From contig NZ_ARQM01000012.1 of assembly GCF_000385135.1 (NCBI RefSeq), positions 372,001-436,000 of the forward strand: a stretch of DNA of 64,000 bases, read 5' to 3'. Position 1 is the stretch's first letter; the number at the start of each line of letters is the position of its first letter. The notes below the pieces were generated by a model. It was not told the DNA's origin. It saw only the letters and a program-made list of their open reading frames with translations, and did no database searches. Shown piece by piece: positions 18,858 through 26,492 of this stretch. The position numbers and the translations under genes are program-made. Source of the DNA: Promicromonospora sukumoe 327MFSha3.1. Lineage in GTDB: Bacteria; Actinomycetota; Actinomycetes; Actinomycetales; Cellulomonadaceae.

Positions 18858-19340
18858 GTGATCTTGCGCACAGCCACACTGTCTGATGCCGCCGCGGTCG
18901 CCCAGGTGCACCACACCACCTGGGTCTCGACCTACGGGGCGATCCTCCCGCCCGAGTTCTGGGCCACCGCGACACTCGAGCGGCGCGTCACGACCTGGGA
19001 GCGCTGGCTGTCCAACGGCGCGGCGCCCGTCGTCGCGGACGCCGACGGCGAGGTGGTCGGCATCGCGATGGCCGGCGACGCCGTCGAGCAGGAGGACGTC
19101 GCCCCTGTTCGCGCCCGGCAGCTCTACCTGCTGTACGTGCTCGAGGCGTACCACGGGACCGGCGTCGGGCAGGCCTTGCTGGACGCCGTGGTGCCGCCCG
19201 GGACGCCCGCCCAGCTGTGGGTCGCCGAGGACAACCCGCGGGCGCGCCGCTTCTACGAGCGCAACGGGTTCGTCATGGAGGGCGCCCGGGTGGTCGACAC
19301 GAGCACCGCTGACCTCGCAGAGGTCCGGATGGTCAGGTAG
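18858..19340 (+). CDS. GNAT-family N-acetyltransferase
   Basis: Protein of about 160 residues with the GNAT fold: ILRTATLSDAAAVAQVH at the N-terminus, LYLLYVLEAYHGTGVGQALLDAV (acetyl-CoA pyrophosphate loop, GTGVGQ) and NPRARRFYERNGFVMEGA at the end. The start is either GTG 18858, which has GGAG 13 bases upstream, or ATG 18846. It is about 45% similar by eye to the next gene, so the two look like a tandem duplication. Acceptor unknown. Confidence 0.85.
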   Translation: MILRTATLSDAAAVAQVHHTTWVSTYGAILPPEFWATATLERRVTTWERWLSNGAAPVVADADGEVVGIAMAGDAVEQEDVAPVRARQLYLLYVLEAYHGTGVGQALLDAVVPPGTPAQLWVAEDNPRARRFYERNGFVMEGARVVDTSTADLAEVRMVR

Positions 19341-19359
19341 TCGGGTTACCGTTCCCCCC

Positions 19360-19848
19360 ATGTCTGACTTCCACGTCCGTGCCTCGACCCCCGACGACGC
19401 CGTCGGCATCGCCGCCGTGCACTGGACCACCCGGCGCGCGATGTTCGAGGACCTGCTGCCGCCCGAGCACTGGAACACCGAGACCCTCGGTACCCGGACC
19501 GAGGGCTGGATGCGGATCCTGGCCGCCGGCAACAAGGCGCTCGTCGCCGAGGTGGGCGACAAGATCGTCGGCTTCGCGATGAAGAACCCGTCCGGCCCGC
19601 ACCTCGGGCAGCCGCCGGCCAAGTCCATCGAGCTGCACGAGCTGTACGTCGACCCGGCCTTCCACGGCACGAACGTGGGCCACGCGCTGCTGGAGAACAT
19701 CCTGCCGCCCGGCACGTCGGCCCAGGTCTGGACGTTCGCGTCGAACCCGCGGGCGCGCAAGTTCCTGCAGCGCGCCGGGTTCCTGCCCGACGGCGTCACG
19801 GCCACCGACCCGGACACGAACCTGCTGGAGGTCCGGCTGGTCCGCTGA
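19360..19848 (+). CDS. GNAT-family N-acetyltransferase, tandem paralogue
   Basis: Protein of 162 residues similar to the preceding gene. Shared landmarks are AAVHWTTRRAMFEDLLPPEHWNTETL versus QVHHTTWVSTYGAILPPEFWATATL, ELHELYVDPAFHGTNVGHALLENI (acetyl-CoA loop) and NPRARKFLQRAGFLPDG. It is separated by 19 bases, probably in one transcript. The acetyl-CoA loop here reads GTNVGH rather than GTGVGQ, so the two copies have diverged. A long palindrome follows its stop codon. Confidence 0.85.
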   Translation: MSDFHVRASTPDDAVGIAAVHWTTRRAMFEDLLPPEHWNTETLGTRTEGWMRILAAGNKALVAEVGDKIVGFAMKNPSGPHLGQPPAKSIELHELYVDPAFHGTNVGHALLENILPPGTSAQVWTFASNPRARKFLQRAGFLPDGVTATDPDTNLLEVRLVR

Positions 19849-19910
19849 GGCTGCCGGCGGCGCGGGCTGCGGGCTGACTGCGGCTGGGCGGGCTGCGGCG
19901 CCACCGGATT

Positions 19911-19982
19911 CGGGTGGTCGGCAGAATGTCAGGTGGTCGGCAACTCGGAATGCCGACCACCTGACATTCTGCCGACCACCCG
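19911..19982. repeat. Intergenic palindrome, family D (32-bp perfect arms)
   Basis: Arms 19911-19942 and 19951-19982 are perfectly complementary across 32 bases with an 8-base loop. Each arm is itself built of two copies of GGTGGTCGGCA separated by GAATGTCA. Located between two same-strand GNAT genes and lacking a T tail. Confidence 0.92.
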
Positions 19983-20060
19983 AGATCGCACTCGCCCGCG
20001 CACACCGCCGCCGCCCGGAATCAGCTCGATCAGCCGCGGGGCGCGTGCCAGGATCGCGCC

Positions 20061-21062
20061 ATGACCAGCGCTCACACGGTCGAGATCCTCGACGACCCGG
20101 CCGCCGTCCTTGACGCAGCCGGTGACCTGCTCGCCGCGGAACCCGTGATCTGGAGCGTCGTCGCGTCGGTGACCCACCAGGCCGCGCGGACGTTCGCGCC
20201 GGGCGGGCCGCGCCCCGAGCACCCGATGTGGTGGGCAGTCGTGCGGGACGCGGGCGATGCCGTTGTCGCCGTCGCGATGCGGACGATGCCGCACGCGCCG
20301 CACACCGTCTGGGTGCCCGACCTGCCCGAGGACGCCGCGCGGCTGCTGGCCCGCGCCGCCCTGGAACGCACCGCCCGCACCGGCGACGCACCCCTGGTCT
20401 CGGCGAACGGCCCGGACCGCGCGGTGCGCGCCTACACGGACGAGGTGCTGCGTACGACCGGCGGGACCGCGCACGAGGACCGGCCCGACCGGCTCTGGGA
20501 GGCGACGCGCGTCACCCGGCCGGACCCGGCGCCGTCGGGCGGGCCGCGCCTGGCCACGCTTGCCGACCTGGACGTGGTCACCGCGTGGCTGGACGTGTTC
20601 CACACGGAGGCCGACGCCCAGGCCGGCCGGGTGCCGGAAGAGGGCGAGGAGCCGTTGCGGATCGGCGGCGCCCGGGAGCGGATCGAGGAGGCCAGCGTCT
20701 GGCTGTGGGACGTCGACGGCGAGGTGGTGCACCTGTCCGCCGTGCGCCCGCCGTCGTTCGGCGTGGTGCGGATCGGGCCCGTCTACACGCCCGCCGCGCA
20801 CCGCGGGCACGGTTACGCCCGGGCGCTCGTGGCCGACGTCGCGCAGCGGGTGCTCGACGCCGGGCACCGGGTCTGCCTCTACACCGACCGGGACAACCCC
20901 GTGTCGAACCGCACGTACGCGGCGATCGGCTTCGAGCCGGTGCTCGACCAGGTCAACCTGGCCGTCGACCCGGTCGCGCGGCCGGGCCAGGCGGTAGCGT
21001 CCGCCCGGGGGGCCGCCCCGGAACGGACGCACCCGTCCGTTCCCGCGACGAAGGAGAGCTGA
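20061..21062 (+). CDS. GNAT-family acetyltransferase with two-domain layout
   Basis: Protein of 333 residues. The C-terminal half (about 160-300) is a clear GNAT domain with IGPVYTPAAHRGHGYARALVADVAQ (acetyl-CoA loop) and VCLYTDRDNPVSNRTYAAIGFEPV. The N-terminal half is a degenerate GNAT-like domain often seen in such actinobacterial proteins. The last ~30 residues are Ala/Pro-rich. Its stop shares one base with the next ATG, and GAAGGAGAG just before it provides that gene's ribosome binding site, so the two are co-translated. Confidence 0.87.
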   Translation: MTSAHTVEILDDPAAVLDAAGDLLAAEPVIWSVVASVTHQAARTFAPGGPRPEHPMWWAVVRDAGDAVVAVAMRTMPHAPHTVWVPDLPEDAARLLARAALERTARTGDAPLVSANGPDRAVRAYTDEVLRTTGGTAHEDRPDRLWEATRVTRPDPAPSGGPRLATLADLDVVTAWLDVFHTEADAQAGRVPEEGEEPLRIGGARERIEEASVWLWDVDGEVVHLSAVRPPSFGVVRIGPVYTPAAHRGHGYARALVADVAQRVLDAGHRVCLYTDRDNPVSNRTYAAIGFEPVLDQVNLAVDPVARPGQAVASARGAAPERTHPSVPATKES

Positions 21063-21583
21063 TGGGACGCAGGGCGATCATCTTCCACGGGACCAACGCC
21101 AGGCCCGAGTGGATCTGGTACCCGTGGCTGGCCGACCGGCTGCGGGAGCGCGGGTACGACGTCGAGACGCCGTACCACCCCGGGACCAACGTCGAGCCGG
21201 TCGCCACGTTCCTGCCGACGGTGCTGGACGCGCACACCTTCGACGCCGACACCGTGCTGGTGGGCCACTCGGGCGGGGCCGCCCTGCTGCTCGCGCTGCT
21301 GGAGCACCTCGACGTGACCGTCGCGCAGGCGGTGCTGGTGGGCGGCTACTCGACCAACCCGAACCCCGGGCCGGAGCCGGTGCTCCAGGAGTCCTACGAC
21401 TGGGACGCGATCCGCGCGCACGCCCGGGACCTGGTGTTCCTCAACTCCGTCACGGACGAGTTCGGCTGCGACGCCGAGCAGGGCCGCGCGATGTTCGACC
21501 GGCTGGGCGGCACGCTCGTCGTCCGCGACGACGGGCACTTCACCGAGGACACGCTCGAGATCGCGGACCGGCTGATCCCCTGA
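21062..21583 (+). CDS. Small alpha/beta hydrolase, RBBP9/YdeN-like
   Basis: Protein of 173 residues with a minimal alpha/beta-hydrolase layout. It has an early oxyanion region (IFHGTNARPEW), nucleophile elbow VGHSGGAALLLALLE (Ser), Asp in FLNSVTDEFG and His in DDGHF. This matches the YdeN/RBBP9 serine-hydrolase family, whose natural substrates are mostly unknown. It overlaps the upstream acetyltransferase by one base and ends just before a convergent alpha/beta hydrolase. Confidence 0.85.
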   Translation: MGRRAIIFHGTNARPEWIWYPWLADRLRERGYDVETPYHPGTNVEPVATFLPTVLDAHTFDADTVLVGHSGGAALLLALLEHLDVTVAQAVLVGGYSTNPNPGPEPVLQESYDWDAIRAHARDLVFLNSVTDEFGCDAEQGRAMFDRLGGTLVVRDDGHFTEDTLEIADRLIP

Positions 21584-21606
21584 CCGGGGGCGCCCTGTCC
21601 GCGCGG

Positions 21607-22404
21607 CTACCTGGCCAGGAACTCCAGCAGGCCGCGGTTGAAGGCGGCGGGCTGCTCGATGTTGGCGGCGTGGCCGTCCTTGGCGATGACCGCCGCCGTG
21701 CCGTGCGGCGCGAGCCGGGCGGCCGCCGCCGCGTGGCCGGAGGGCCAGAGCTCGCTCTCGGCGCCCGCCACGAACAGGGCGGGCACGTCGCACCGCGCGA
21801 TCACCGGCCGCCAGTCGGCCCGGGCATGGTCGCCCAGGACCTCCAGCTCCGGGTCGGTGAGGGTGCGCGAGCCGCCGACCATCGCCCGCACGAGGCGCAC
21901 GGTGCGCATGCCGCGCAGCCAGACAGAGCTGCCGTGCCCCGTGGGCGGCGGACCGGCCGCGAAGTACGTGTCGCGGTTCGACTCGTCGTAGCCGTAGTAC
22001 CCGTACGGCCAGTCGCCCGTGTTCAGCATCTTCGGCGTCTGGTCCACGATCACGACGCTGCGCAGGCGCTCCGTGCCGTGCTCGTCGACGTACGCCCAGA
22101 CCGTGTTGCCGCCCATCGAGCCGCCCACCAGGGTCACGTCGCGCAGGTCGAGCTGCTCCAGGACGGCGTCGACGTCGCGGGCGCGCCGCCGCAACGTAGT
22201 GCCGGGCGCCATCGGCTCGGTGGCGCCGTGCCCCGGCAGGTCGACGGCGAGGACCCGGTAGCCCGCCCGCGCCAGCGCGGGGATCTGGAAGCGCCAGGAG
22301 GTAGCAGCGGCCTTGAACCCGGCGAGCAGCACCACGGGTCTGCCGCCGGCGGGGCCGGCTTCGGTGAGGTCGAGCCGGACGCCGTCATCGGTGCGCAGGT
22401 GCAT
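21607..22404 (-). CDS. Alpha/beta-fold hydrolase
   Basis: Protein of 265 residues with the standard fold: VVLLAGFKAAATSWRFQ (HG-like oxyanion loop, here AG), DLPGHGATEP, nucleophile GGSMGG, and a C-terminal catalytic His in KDGHAANIEQP. The last strand FVAGAESELWP positions an acidic residue. Similar enzymes are annotated as lactonases or esterases such as 3-oxoadipate enol-lactonase, but no aromatic pathway genes are nearby. It converges on the RBBP9-like gene with 23 bases between. Confidence 0.88.
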   Translation of the reverse strand: MHLRTDDGVRLDLTEAGPAGGRPVVLLAGFKAAATSWRFQIPALARAGYRVLAVDLPGHGATEPMAPGTTLRRRARDVDAVLEQLDLRDVTLVGGSMGGNTVWAYVDEHGTERLRSVVIVDQTPKMLNTGDWPYGYYGYDESNRDTYFAAGPPPTGHGSSVWLRGMRTVRLVRAMVGGSRTLTDPELEVLGDHARADWRPVIARCDVPALFVAGAESELWPSGHAAAAARLAPHGTAAVIAKDGHAANIEQPAAFNRGLLEFLAR

Positions 22405-22488
22405 GCCGCCACAGTAGCCAGGGCCGACGGCGGCCCGCCCTGCGAGACAGCCCGCCGCCGACGGGCAGCCGCGACATACTGGCGGGCG

Positions 22489-24045
22489 ATGCGACCCGAA
22501 CGGCTCACTCCCCACGCCCGTGACCTGACGACACGCTCCCTGGACTGGATGGACCAGCAGTGGGACCCGGAGGCCGGTCTGCTCCGCGCACCCGAGGAGC
22601 CCGGCGGCGGAGGCGGCGCGCCCGTCGGCCACATGGTCCGCGAGACCAGCTGGTACGCGCTGGGCCTGCTCGTGCGGAACCTGCCCGCCCTTCCCGGTGC
22701 GGACCCCGCCGACGACGGTGCGGAAGCGGATCTCGACCGCGCGCGGCGGGCCCTCGGGCGCGTCCTGGACCACCAGCTCGACGCTCCGGGCGAGCGGTTC
22801 CACGGCACATGGCTCCGCGGTCCGCACGAGCAGCGCCCGACGACGGAGTCCGTCGAGTGGCGCGACTACGACCCGAACTGGCGCGAGTTCATCGGCACCA
22901 CGCTGGTCATCGTCGCGACCGAGTTCCCCGAGGCCCTGGACGGCGAGCTGGGCCGCCGAGTCGACGCCGCGCTGCGGCTGGCGGTCGAGGGCACGCTGGC
23001 CCGCGGCGTCGACCCGAGCTACACGAACATCGCGCTCATGACCGCTTTCCTGCTGCAGGACGCCGCCGTCCGCCTCGGTGAGCCCGCCTGGGACGCGCCG
23101 GCGCTGCGGCTCGCGGAGCAGGTGCTCGCGCGGTTCCGCGTGGACGGGACGTTCGACGAGTACAACTCCCCCACCTACTACGGCATCGACCTGTACGCGC
23201 TGGCGCTGTGGCGGCGCTACGCGCACCAGCCCCTCCTGCGGTCCGGCGGCGCCGAGATGGAGGCGGGCCTGTGGCAGGACACCGCGCGGCACTACCACGC
23301 GGGCCTGCGCAACGTGGCCGGGCCGTACGACCGGAGCTACGGCATGGACCTGCGGCACTACGCCTCCGGGATCGGGCTGTGGATCTGGGCGGCCGTCGGG
23401 CGCGACCTGGCGCCGTTCCCGGAGACCCGCCGGCCGTTTCGGCACGCGTGGGACCTCGCGCTCGGCCCCGTGGTGGCCGTCCTGGGCGCCGTGGTGCCGA
23501 CCGACGCCCTGGCGCACCTGACCGGGTTCCGCGGCGAGCGCCAGGTGGACCAGGTGATCGTGCGCGACCCGCGCCGGGTCGCCACGTCGTGGGTCGGCGA
23601 GCGCCTGCTGGTCGGTGCGGAGGACGTGGGCGGCGAGCGCGGGAACCTGGCCGACCAGTTCCACCCGGCGACGGTGCACTGGGCGATCGCGGCTGACGAC
23701 CGCGATGCCGGGCGCGCTGCCGACGTCGGCTGGATCCGGCTGGTCAGCGACCTGACGCTCGATGCCCGGGCCGATGGTCCGACCCTGACCCTGACCTGCG
23801 CCCGGCACCACGGCGGCGACCTCGCCTTCGCGTTCCAGGTCCGGGCGCCGGGCCTGGACCCGGCCGGGTTCACGGCGGACCGCTGGGCGCTGCCGGGGCT
23901 GGAGGTGACGGTGCGGACGGAAGCCGACCTGGTCGCCGTCGAGCCCGACCCGAGGGACGACACCTGGTGGGTCCGCTACGTCGCCCGCGCCGTCCCGGCG
24001 GACCGACCGGTCGGGTTCGCGCTTGACCTCCGACTCACCGACTGA
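22489..24045 (+). CDS. Alpha/alpha-toroid protein of unknown function (heparinase/DUF2264-like)
   Basis: Protein of 518 residues without a signal peptide. The N-terminal ~330 residues have the helix-pair look of (alpha/alpha)n toroid carbohydrate enzymes (TSWYALGLLVRNL, DYDPNWREFIGTTLVIVATEF, YTNIALMTAFLLQDAAVR, FDEYNSPTYYGIDLYALALWRRY). The C-terminal part looks beta-rich, like the sandwich of polysaccharide lyases. The conserved DEYNSPTYYGID and GPYDRSYGMDLRHY stretches probably line an active site. No exact family was recognised, and no glycan genes are adjacent. Confidence 0.7.
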   Translation: MRPERLTPHARDLTTRSLDWMDQQWDPEAGLLRAPEEPGGGGGAPVGHMVRETSWYALGLLVRNLPALPGADPADDGAEADLDRARRALGRVLDHQLDAPGERFHGTWLRGPHEQRPTTESVEWRDYDPNWREFIGTTLVIVATEFPEALDGELGRRVDAALRLAVEGTLARGVDPSYTNIALMTAFLLQDAAVRLGEPAWDAPALRLAEQVLARFRVDGTFDEYNSPTYYGIDLYALALWRRYAHQPLLRSGGAEMEAGLWQDTARHYHAGLRNVAGPYDRSYGMDLRHYASGIGLWIWAAVGRDLAPFPETRRPFRHAWDLALGPVVAVLGAVVPTDALAHLTGFRGERQVDQVIVRDPRRVATSWVGERLLVGAEDVGGERGNLADQFHPATVHWAIAADDRDAGRAADVGWIRLVSDLTLDARADGPTLTLTCARHHGGDLAFAFQVRAPGLDPAGFTADRWALPGLEVTVRTEADLVAVEPDPRDDTWWVRYVARAVPADRPVGFALDLRLTD

Positions 24046-24052
24046 ACGCTCG

Positions 24053-24081
24053 CTGCTCTGAGCAGTGCTGCTGAGGGCAGA
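24053..24081 (+). promoter_or_regulatory. Tandem PopR-type operators before the clpP pair
   Basis: Two adjacent imperfect palindromes with 3-base centres: CTGCT-CTG-AGCAG (24053-24065) and GCTGCT-GAG-GGCAGA (24067-24081), centres 15 bp apart. From memory, the Streptomyces PopR operator is TCTGCC-N3-GGCAGA in tandem; the second site has the right half-site perfect. A related site lies before the divergent repressor gene. Confidence 0.6.
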
Positions 24082-24122
24082 TCCGCCTCCCTGAGGACTG
24101 CCCGCCGGGGCACGGTGGGCGC

Positions 24123-24755
24123 ATGACCGAATCACCGAAGGCGCCCCAGTTCGGCGAACGCTCCCGCCGCGACCTGTACGAGCGGCGTGTCCTGGTCCTC
24201 GACGGACCGCTCGACGACGACAACGGCACGCTGCTGATGACGCAGCTGATCGCGCTGGCCACGGAGGACCCGGCGTCGGACATCGACCTGTGGATCCACT
24301 CACCGGGCGGGTCGGTGCCGGCGATGCTGGCGATCCGCGACCTCATGCGCACCATCCCGAACGACGTGTCCACGCTCGTGCTGGGCATCGCCTACAGCGC
24401 GGGCCAGTTCCTGCTGTCGGCGGGCGCGCACGGCAAGCGCCGCGCGTTGCCGAACTCCCGCGTCCTGATGCACCAGGGGTCCTCGGGTATCGCCGGCACC
24501 GCCGTCGACATCGAGCTGCAGGCCGACGACCTGCGGCACACGCGCGACACCGTGCTGCGCCTGGTCTCCGAGGACACCGGGCAACCGATCGAGCGGGTCT
24601 TCGAGGACTCGCTGCACGACCACTGGTACACGGCAGAGGAGGCACTGGAGTTCGGGTTCATCGACACGATCGTGAGCGGCTTCGACGGCATCCGGCCGCG
24701 GGAGCGCGCCCGGACCGGGTTCAGCACGGCGACGACCGAGGGGGACGCACGATGA
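24123..24755 (+). CDS. ATP-dependent Clp protease proteolytic subunit (active paralogue)
   Basis: ClpP of 210 residues with the complete triad Ser92 (GIAYSAGQFLL), His117 (RVLMHQ) and Asp166 (DSLHDHWYT), and SPGGS at 60-64. It is not the essential clpP1/clpP2 type by sequence feel and, with the following gene and a PopR-like regulator, matches the clpP3-clpP4 locus of Streptomyces. A C-terminal extension of about 25 residues is Arg/Thr-rich. The ATG is 42 bases after the tandem operators, and the stop overlaps the next clpP (ATGA). The two subunits probably form one mixed barrel. Confidence 0.92.
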   Translation: MTESPKAPQFGERSRRDLYERRVLVLDGPLDDDNGTLLMTQLIALATEDPASDIDLWIHSPGGSVPAMLAIRDLMRTIPNDVSTLVLGIAYSAGQFLLSAGAHGKRRALPNSRVLMHQGSSGIAGTAVDIELQADDLRHTRDTVLRLVSEDTGQPIERVFEDSLHDHWYTAEEALEFGFIDTIVSGFDGIRPRERARTGFSTATTEGDAR

Positions 24756-25339
24756 GCAGCTACACGATCCCGAACGTCATCGCGGCGCACCCGCGGGGCG
24801 AGCGCATCATGGACGTCTACTCGCAGCTCCTGAGCGAGCGGATCATCTACCTCGGCACGGCGATCGACGCCGGGGTGGCCAACGCGCTGATCGCCCAGCT
24901 CATCCACCTGGAGTCGAGCAGCCCGGACAGCGACATCCAGCTCTACGTCAACTGCGAGGGCGGCGACCCGAGCGCGGGCATGGCCATCTACGACACCATG
25001 CGCTACATCCGGCCGCAGGTGTCGACCACCGTCGTGGGGCAGGCGGTCGCCGTCGGCGCCGTGCTGCTGGCCGCCGGGGCCGAGGGCAAGCGGGCGGCGC
25101 TGCCGCACGCGCGGGTCATCCTGCACCAGCCCGCGGCGCAGGGCCGGGGTGCGATCCCGGACCTGATCCTGCAGGCGGACGAGGTAGTCCGGATCCGCGC
25201 CGACATGGAGGCCGCGCTCTCCCGGCACACGGGGCAGGACGTCGGCACGCTGCGCGCCGACACCGACCGGGACCGCATCTTCACGGCCCGGGCCGCGCTG
25301 GAGTACGGGCTGCTGGACCACGTGATCGAGCAGCGCTGA
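24752..25339 (+). CDS. ClpP paralogue lacking the catalytic serine
   Basis: ClpP fold of 195 residues. His125 (VILHQ) and Asp174 (DTDRDRIF) are kept, but the nucleophile position reads GQAVAVGAVLLAAG where active ClpPs have GQAASMGA, so the serine is replaced by Ala100. This is visible in the codons (GTC GCC GTC). The handle and oligomerisation segments look intact, so the protein is probably a structural or regulatory ring partner for the active ClpP encoded four bases upstream, rather than a pseudogene. The start ATG overlaps that gene's stop. Confidence 0.9.
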   Translation: MSSYTIPNVIAAHPRGERIMDVYSQLLSERIIYLGTAIDAGVANALIAQLIHLESSSPDSDIQLYVNCEGGDPSAGMAIYDTMRYIRPQVSTTVVGQAVAVGAVLLAAGAEGKRAALPHARVILHQPAAQGRGAIPDLILQADEVVRIRADMEAALSRHTGQDVGTLRADTDRDRIFTARAALEYGLLDHVIEQR

Positions 25340-25370
25340 CCAGGGTGGCCTGGGTCGGACGCCGTCCGGC

Positions 25371-25754
25371 CTAGGCCGCCAGCGCGAACGCCGCCCGGCA
25401 GGTCGGCTGCCCCCAGGCCCCCTGGACGGTGACCAGCCGGTCGGCGACCGCGCTGACCAGGTCGACCAGGGTGATGTCCAGGGCACCGGCGATCGCGGCG
25501 ATCATCTCGCTGGACGGTTCCTTCACGCCGCGCTCGATCTCCGAGAGGTACTGCGGCGAGATCCCCGCCCGCCGAGCGGTCCGGTCGAGGGTCTCGCCGC
25601 GCTCGTGCCGGAGCTGCCGCAGCCGCTCCCCGACCAGGTGCCGCCAGAGCGGCTCGCGTCTCGTCCATGTCGGCCGGGCCGACTGCGGCGGGGCGTCGGT
25701 GTCCGGAGGCACGTCGTCGTGCACGGGCTGCGGAGGCGGGGCGGTCTCGGCCAT
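25371..25754 (-). CDS. popR: XRE-family repressor, PopR/ClgR-like, with C-terminal LAA
   Basis: Protein of 127 residues. Residues about 45-100 form a Cro/C1-type helix-turn-helix (LRQLRHERGETLDRTARRAGISPQYLSEIERGVKEPSSEMIAAIAGAL), close to ClgR/PopR. It ends ...RAAFALAA; the terminal LAA resembles an ssrA-type degron. In Streptomyces, PopR is degraded by ClpP1P2 through terminal alanines and represses clpP3-clpP4, so accumulation of PopR reports loss of ClpP1P2. The convergent position beside the clpP pair and matching operators support the same role here. Symbol given by homology of context. Confidence 0.8.
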   Translation of the reverse strand: MAETAPPPQPVHDDVPPDTDAPPQSARPTWTRREPLWRHLVGERLRQLRHERGETLDRTARRAGISPQYLSEIERGVKEPSSEMIAAIAGALDITLVDLVSAVADRLVTVQGAWGQPTCRAAFALAA

Positions 25755-25795
25755 GGCTTCGAGCGTAGGGCGGCCCGGCCGACGGGGCCCGGCGT

Positions 25796-25810
25796 TCTGC
25801 TGAGAGCAGC
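25796..25810 (-). promoter_or_regulatory. PopR-type operator before popR
   Basis: TTCTGCTGAGAGCAGC contains TCTGCT-GAG-AGCAGC, an imperfect palindrome with a 3-base centre, 42 bases upstream of the popR start. It resembles the two sites before the clpP pair and suggests autoregulation. Confidence 0.5.
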
Positions 25811-25853
25811 GGGCGCCCGGGACGACGGTGGACGGATCGGGCACTATGGAGGC

Positions 25854-26447
25854 ATGGCTACCGACCTCTGGATCACCGGCGACCCCGACACGGACCGGCT
25901 GCTCAGCGACGACCCGTTCGCCCTGCTGGTCGGCATGCTGCTTGATCAACAGTTCCCGATGGAGCACGCCTTTGCCGGCCCCGGCAAGATCCGTGACCGC
26001 ATGGGCTCGTTCGACGTCCGCGCCATCGCGGAGGCCGACCCGGACGAGTTCGTGACGATGGCGACCACTCCCCCGGCGATCCACCGGTACGGCCGCTCGA
26101 TGGCGGGTCGCGTGCTGGAGCTCGCCCACGCCGTCGTCGACGAGTACGACGGCGACGCCGCCCGGATCTGGACCGCGCCCGGGGCCGACGGCGGCGCCCC
26201 GACGGGCCGCGAGGTGCTCAAGCGGCTCAACGCGCTGCCGGGCTACGGGGAGCGCAAGGCCAAGATCTTCCTGGCCCTGCTCGGCAAGCAGCGGGGCGTC
26301 CAGCCGGAGGGCTGGCGCGAGGCAGCGGGCGAGTTCGGCGAGGACGGATCCCGCCGTTCCATCGCGGACGTGACCAGCGCGGAGACGCTGCAGGAGGTCC
26401 GCTCGTTCAAGAAGGCCCAGAAGGCGGCCGCCAAGGCCAAGGCCTGA
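25854..26447 (+). CDS. HhH-GPD-type base-excision DNA repair protein
   Basis: Protein of 197 residues of an actinobacterial HhH-GPD family. The N-terminal LLSDDPFALLVGMLLDQQFPMEHAF resembles the start of endonuclease III-type glycosylases, and LKRLNALPGYGERKAKIFLALLG is the helix-hairpin-helix. The usual catalytic Asp region follows (GWREAAGEFGEDGSRRSIADV). A basic Lys/Ala tail ends the protein. The iron-sulfur cluster cysteines of endonuclease III are absent. The lesion specificity is unknown. Confidence 0.85.
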   Translation: MATDLWITGDPDTDRLLSDDPFALLVGMLLDQQFPMEHAFAGPGKIRDRMGSFDVRAIAEADPDEFVTMATTPPAIHRYGRSMAGRVLELAHAVVDEYDGDAARIWTAPGADGGAPTGREVLKRLNALPGYGERKAKIFLALLGKQRGVQPEGWREAAGEFGEDGSRRSIADVTSAETLQEVRSFKKAQKAAAKAKA

Positions 26448-26454
26448 CGCCGCA

Positions 26455-26486
26455 CACCGCGGCCCGGGCAGCCCCGGACCGCGGTG
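26455..26486. terminator. Bidirectional terminator hairpin between converging genes
   Basis: Arms CACCGCGGCCCGGG (26455-26468) and CCCGGACCGCGGTG (26473-26486) pair with one mismatch around a 4-base loop, filling the 45-base gap between the glycosylase gene and the converging pentapeptide gene. No T tract. Confidence 0.6.
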
Positions 26487-26492
26487 CGGTCG

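Noticed and set aside
24752-25339. Second clpP as a pseudogene
   Set aside because: Frame intact, coupled to the first clpP, and His/Asp and fold residues kept; a catalytically dead but functional subunit is more likely.
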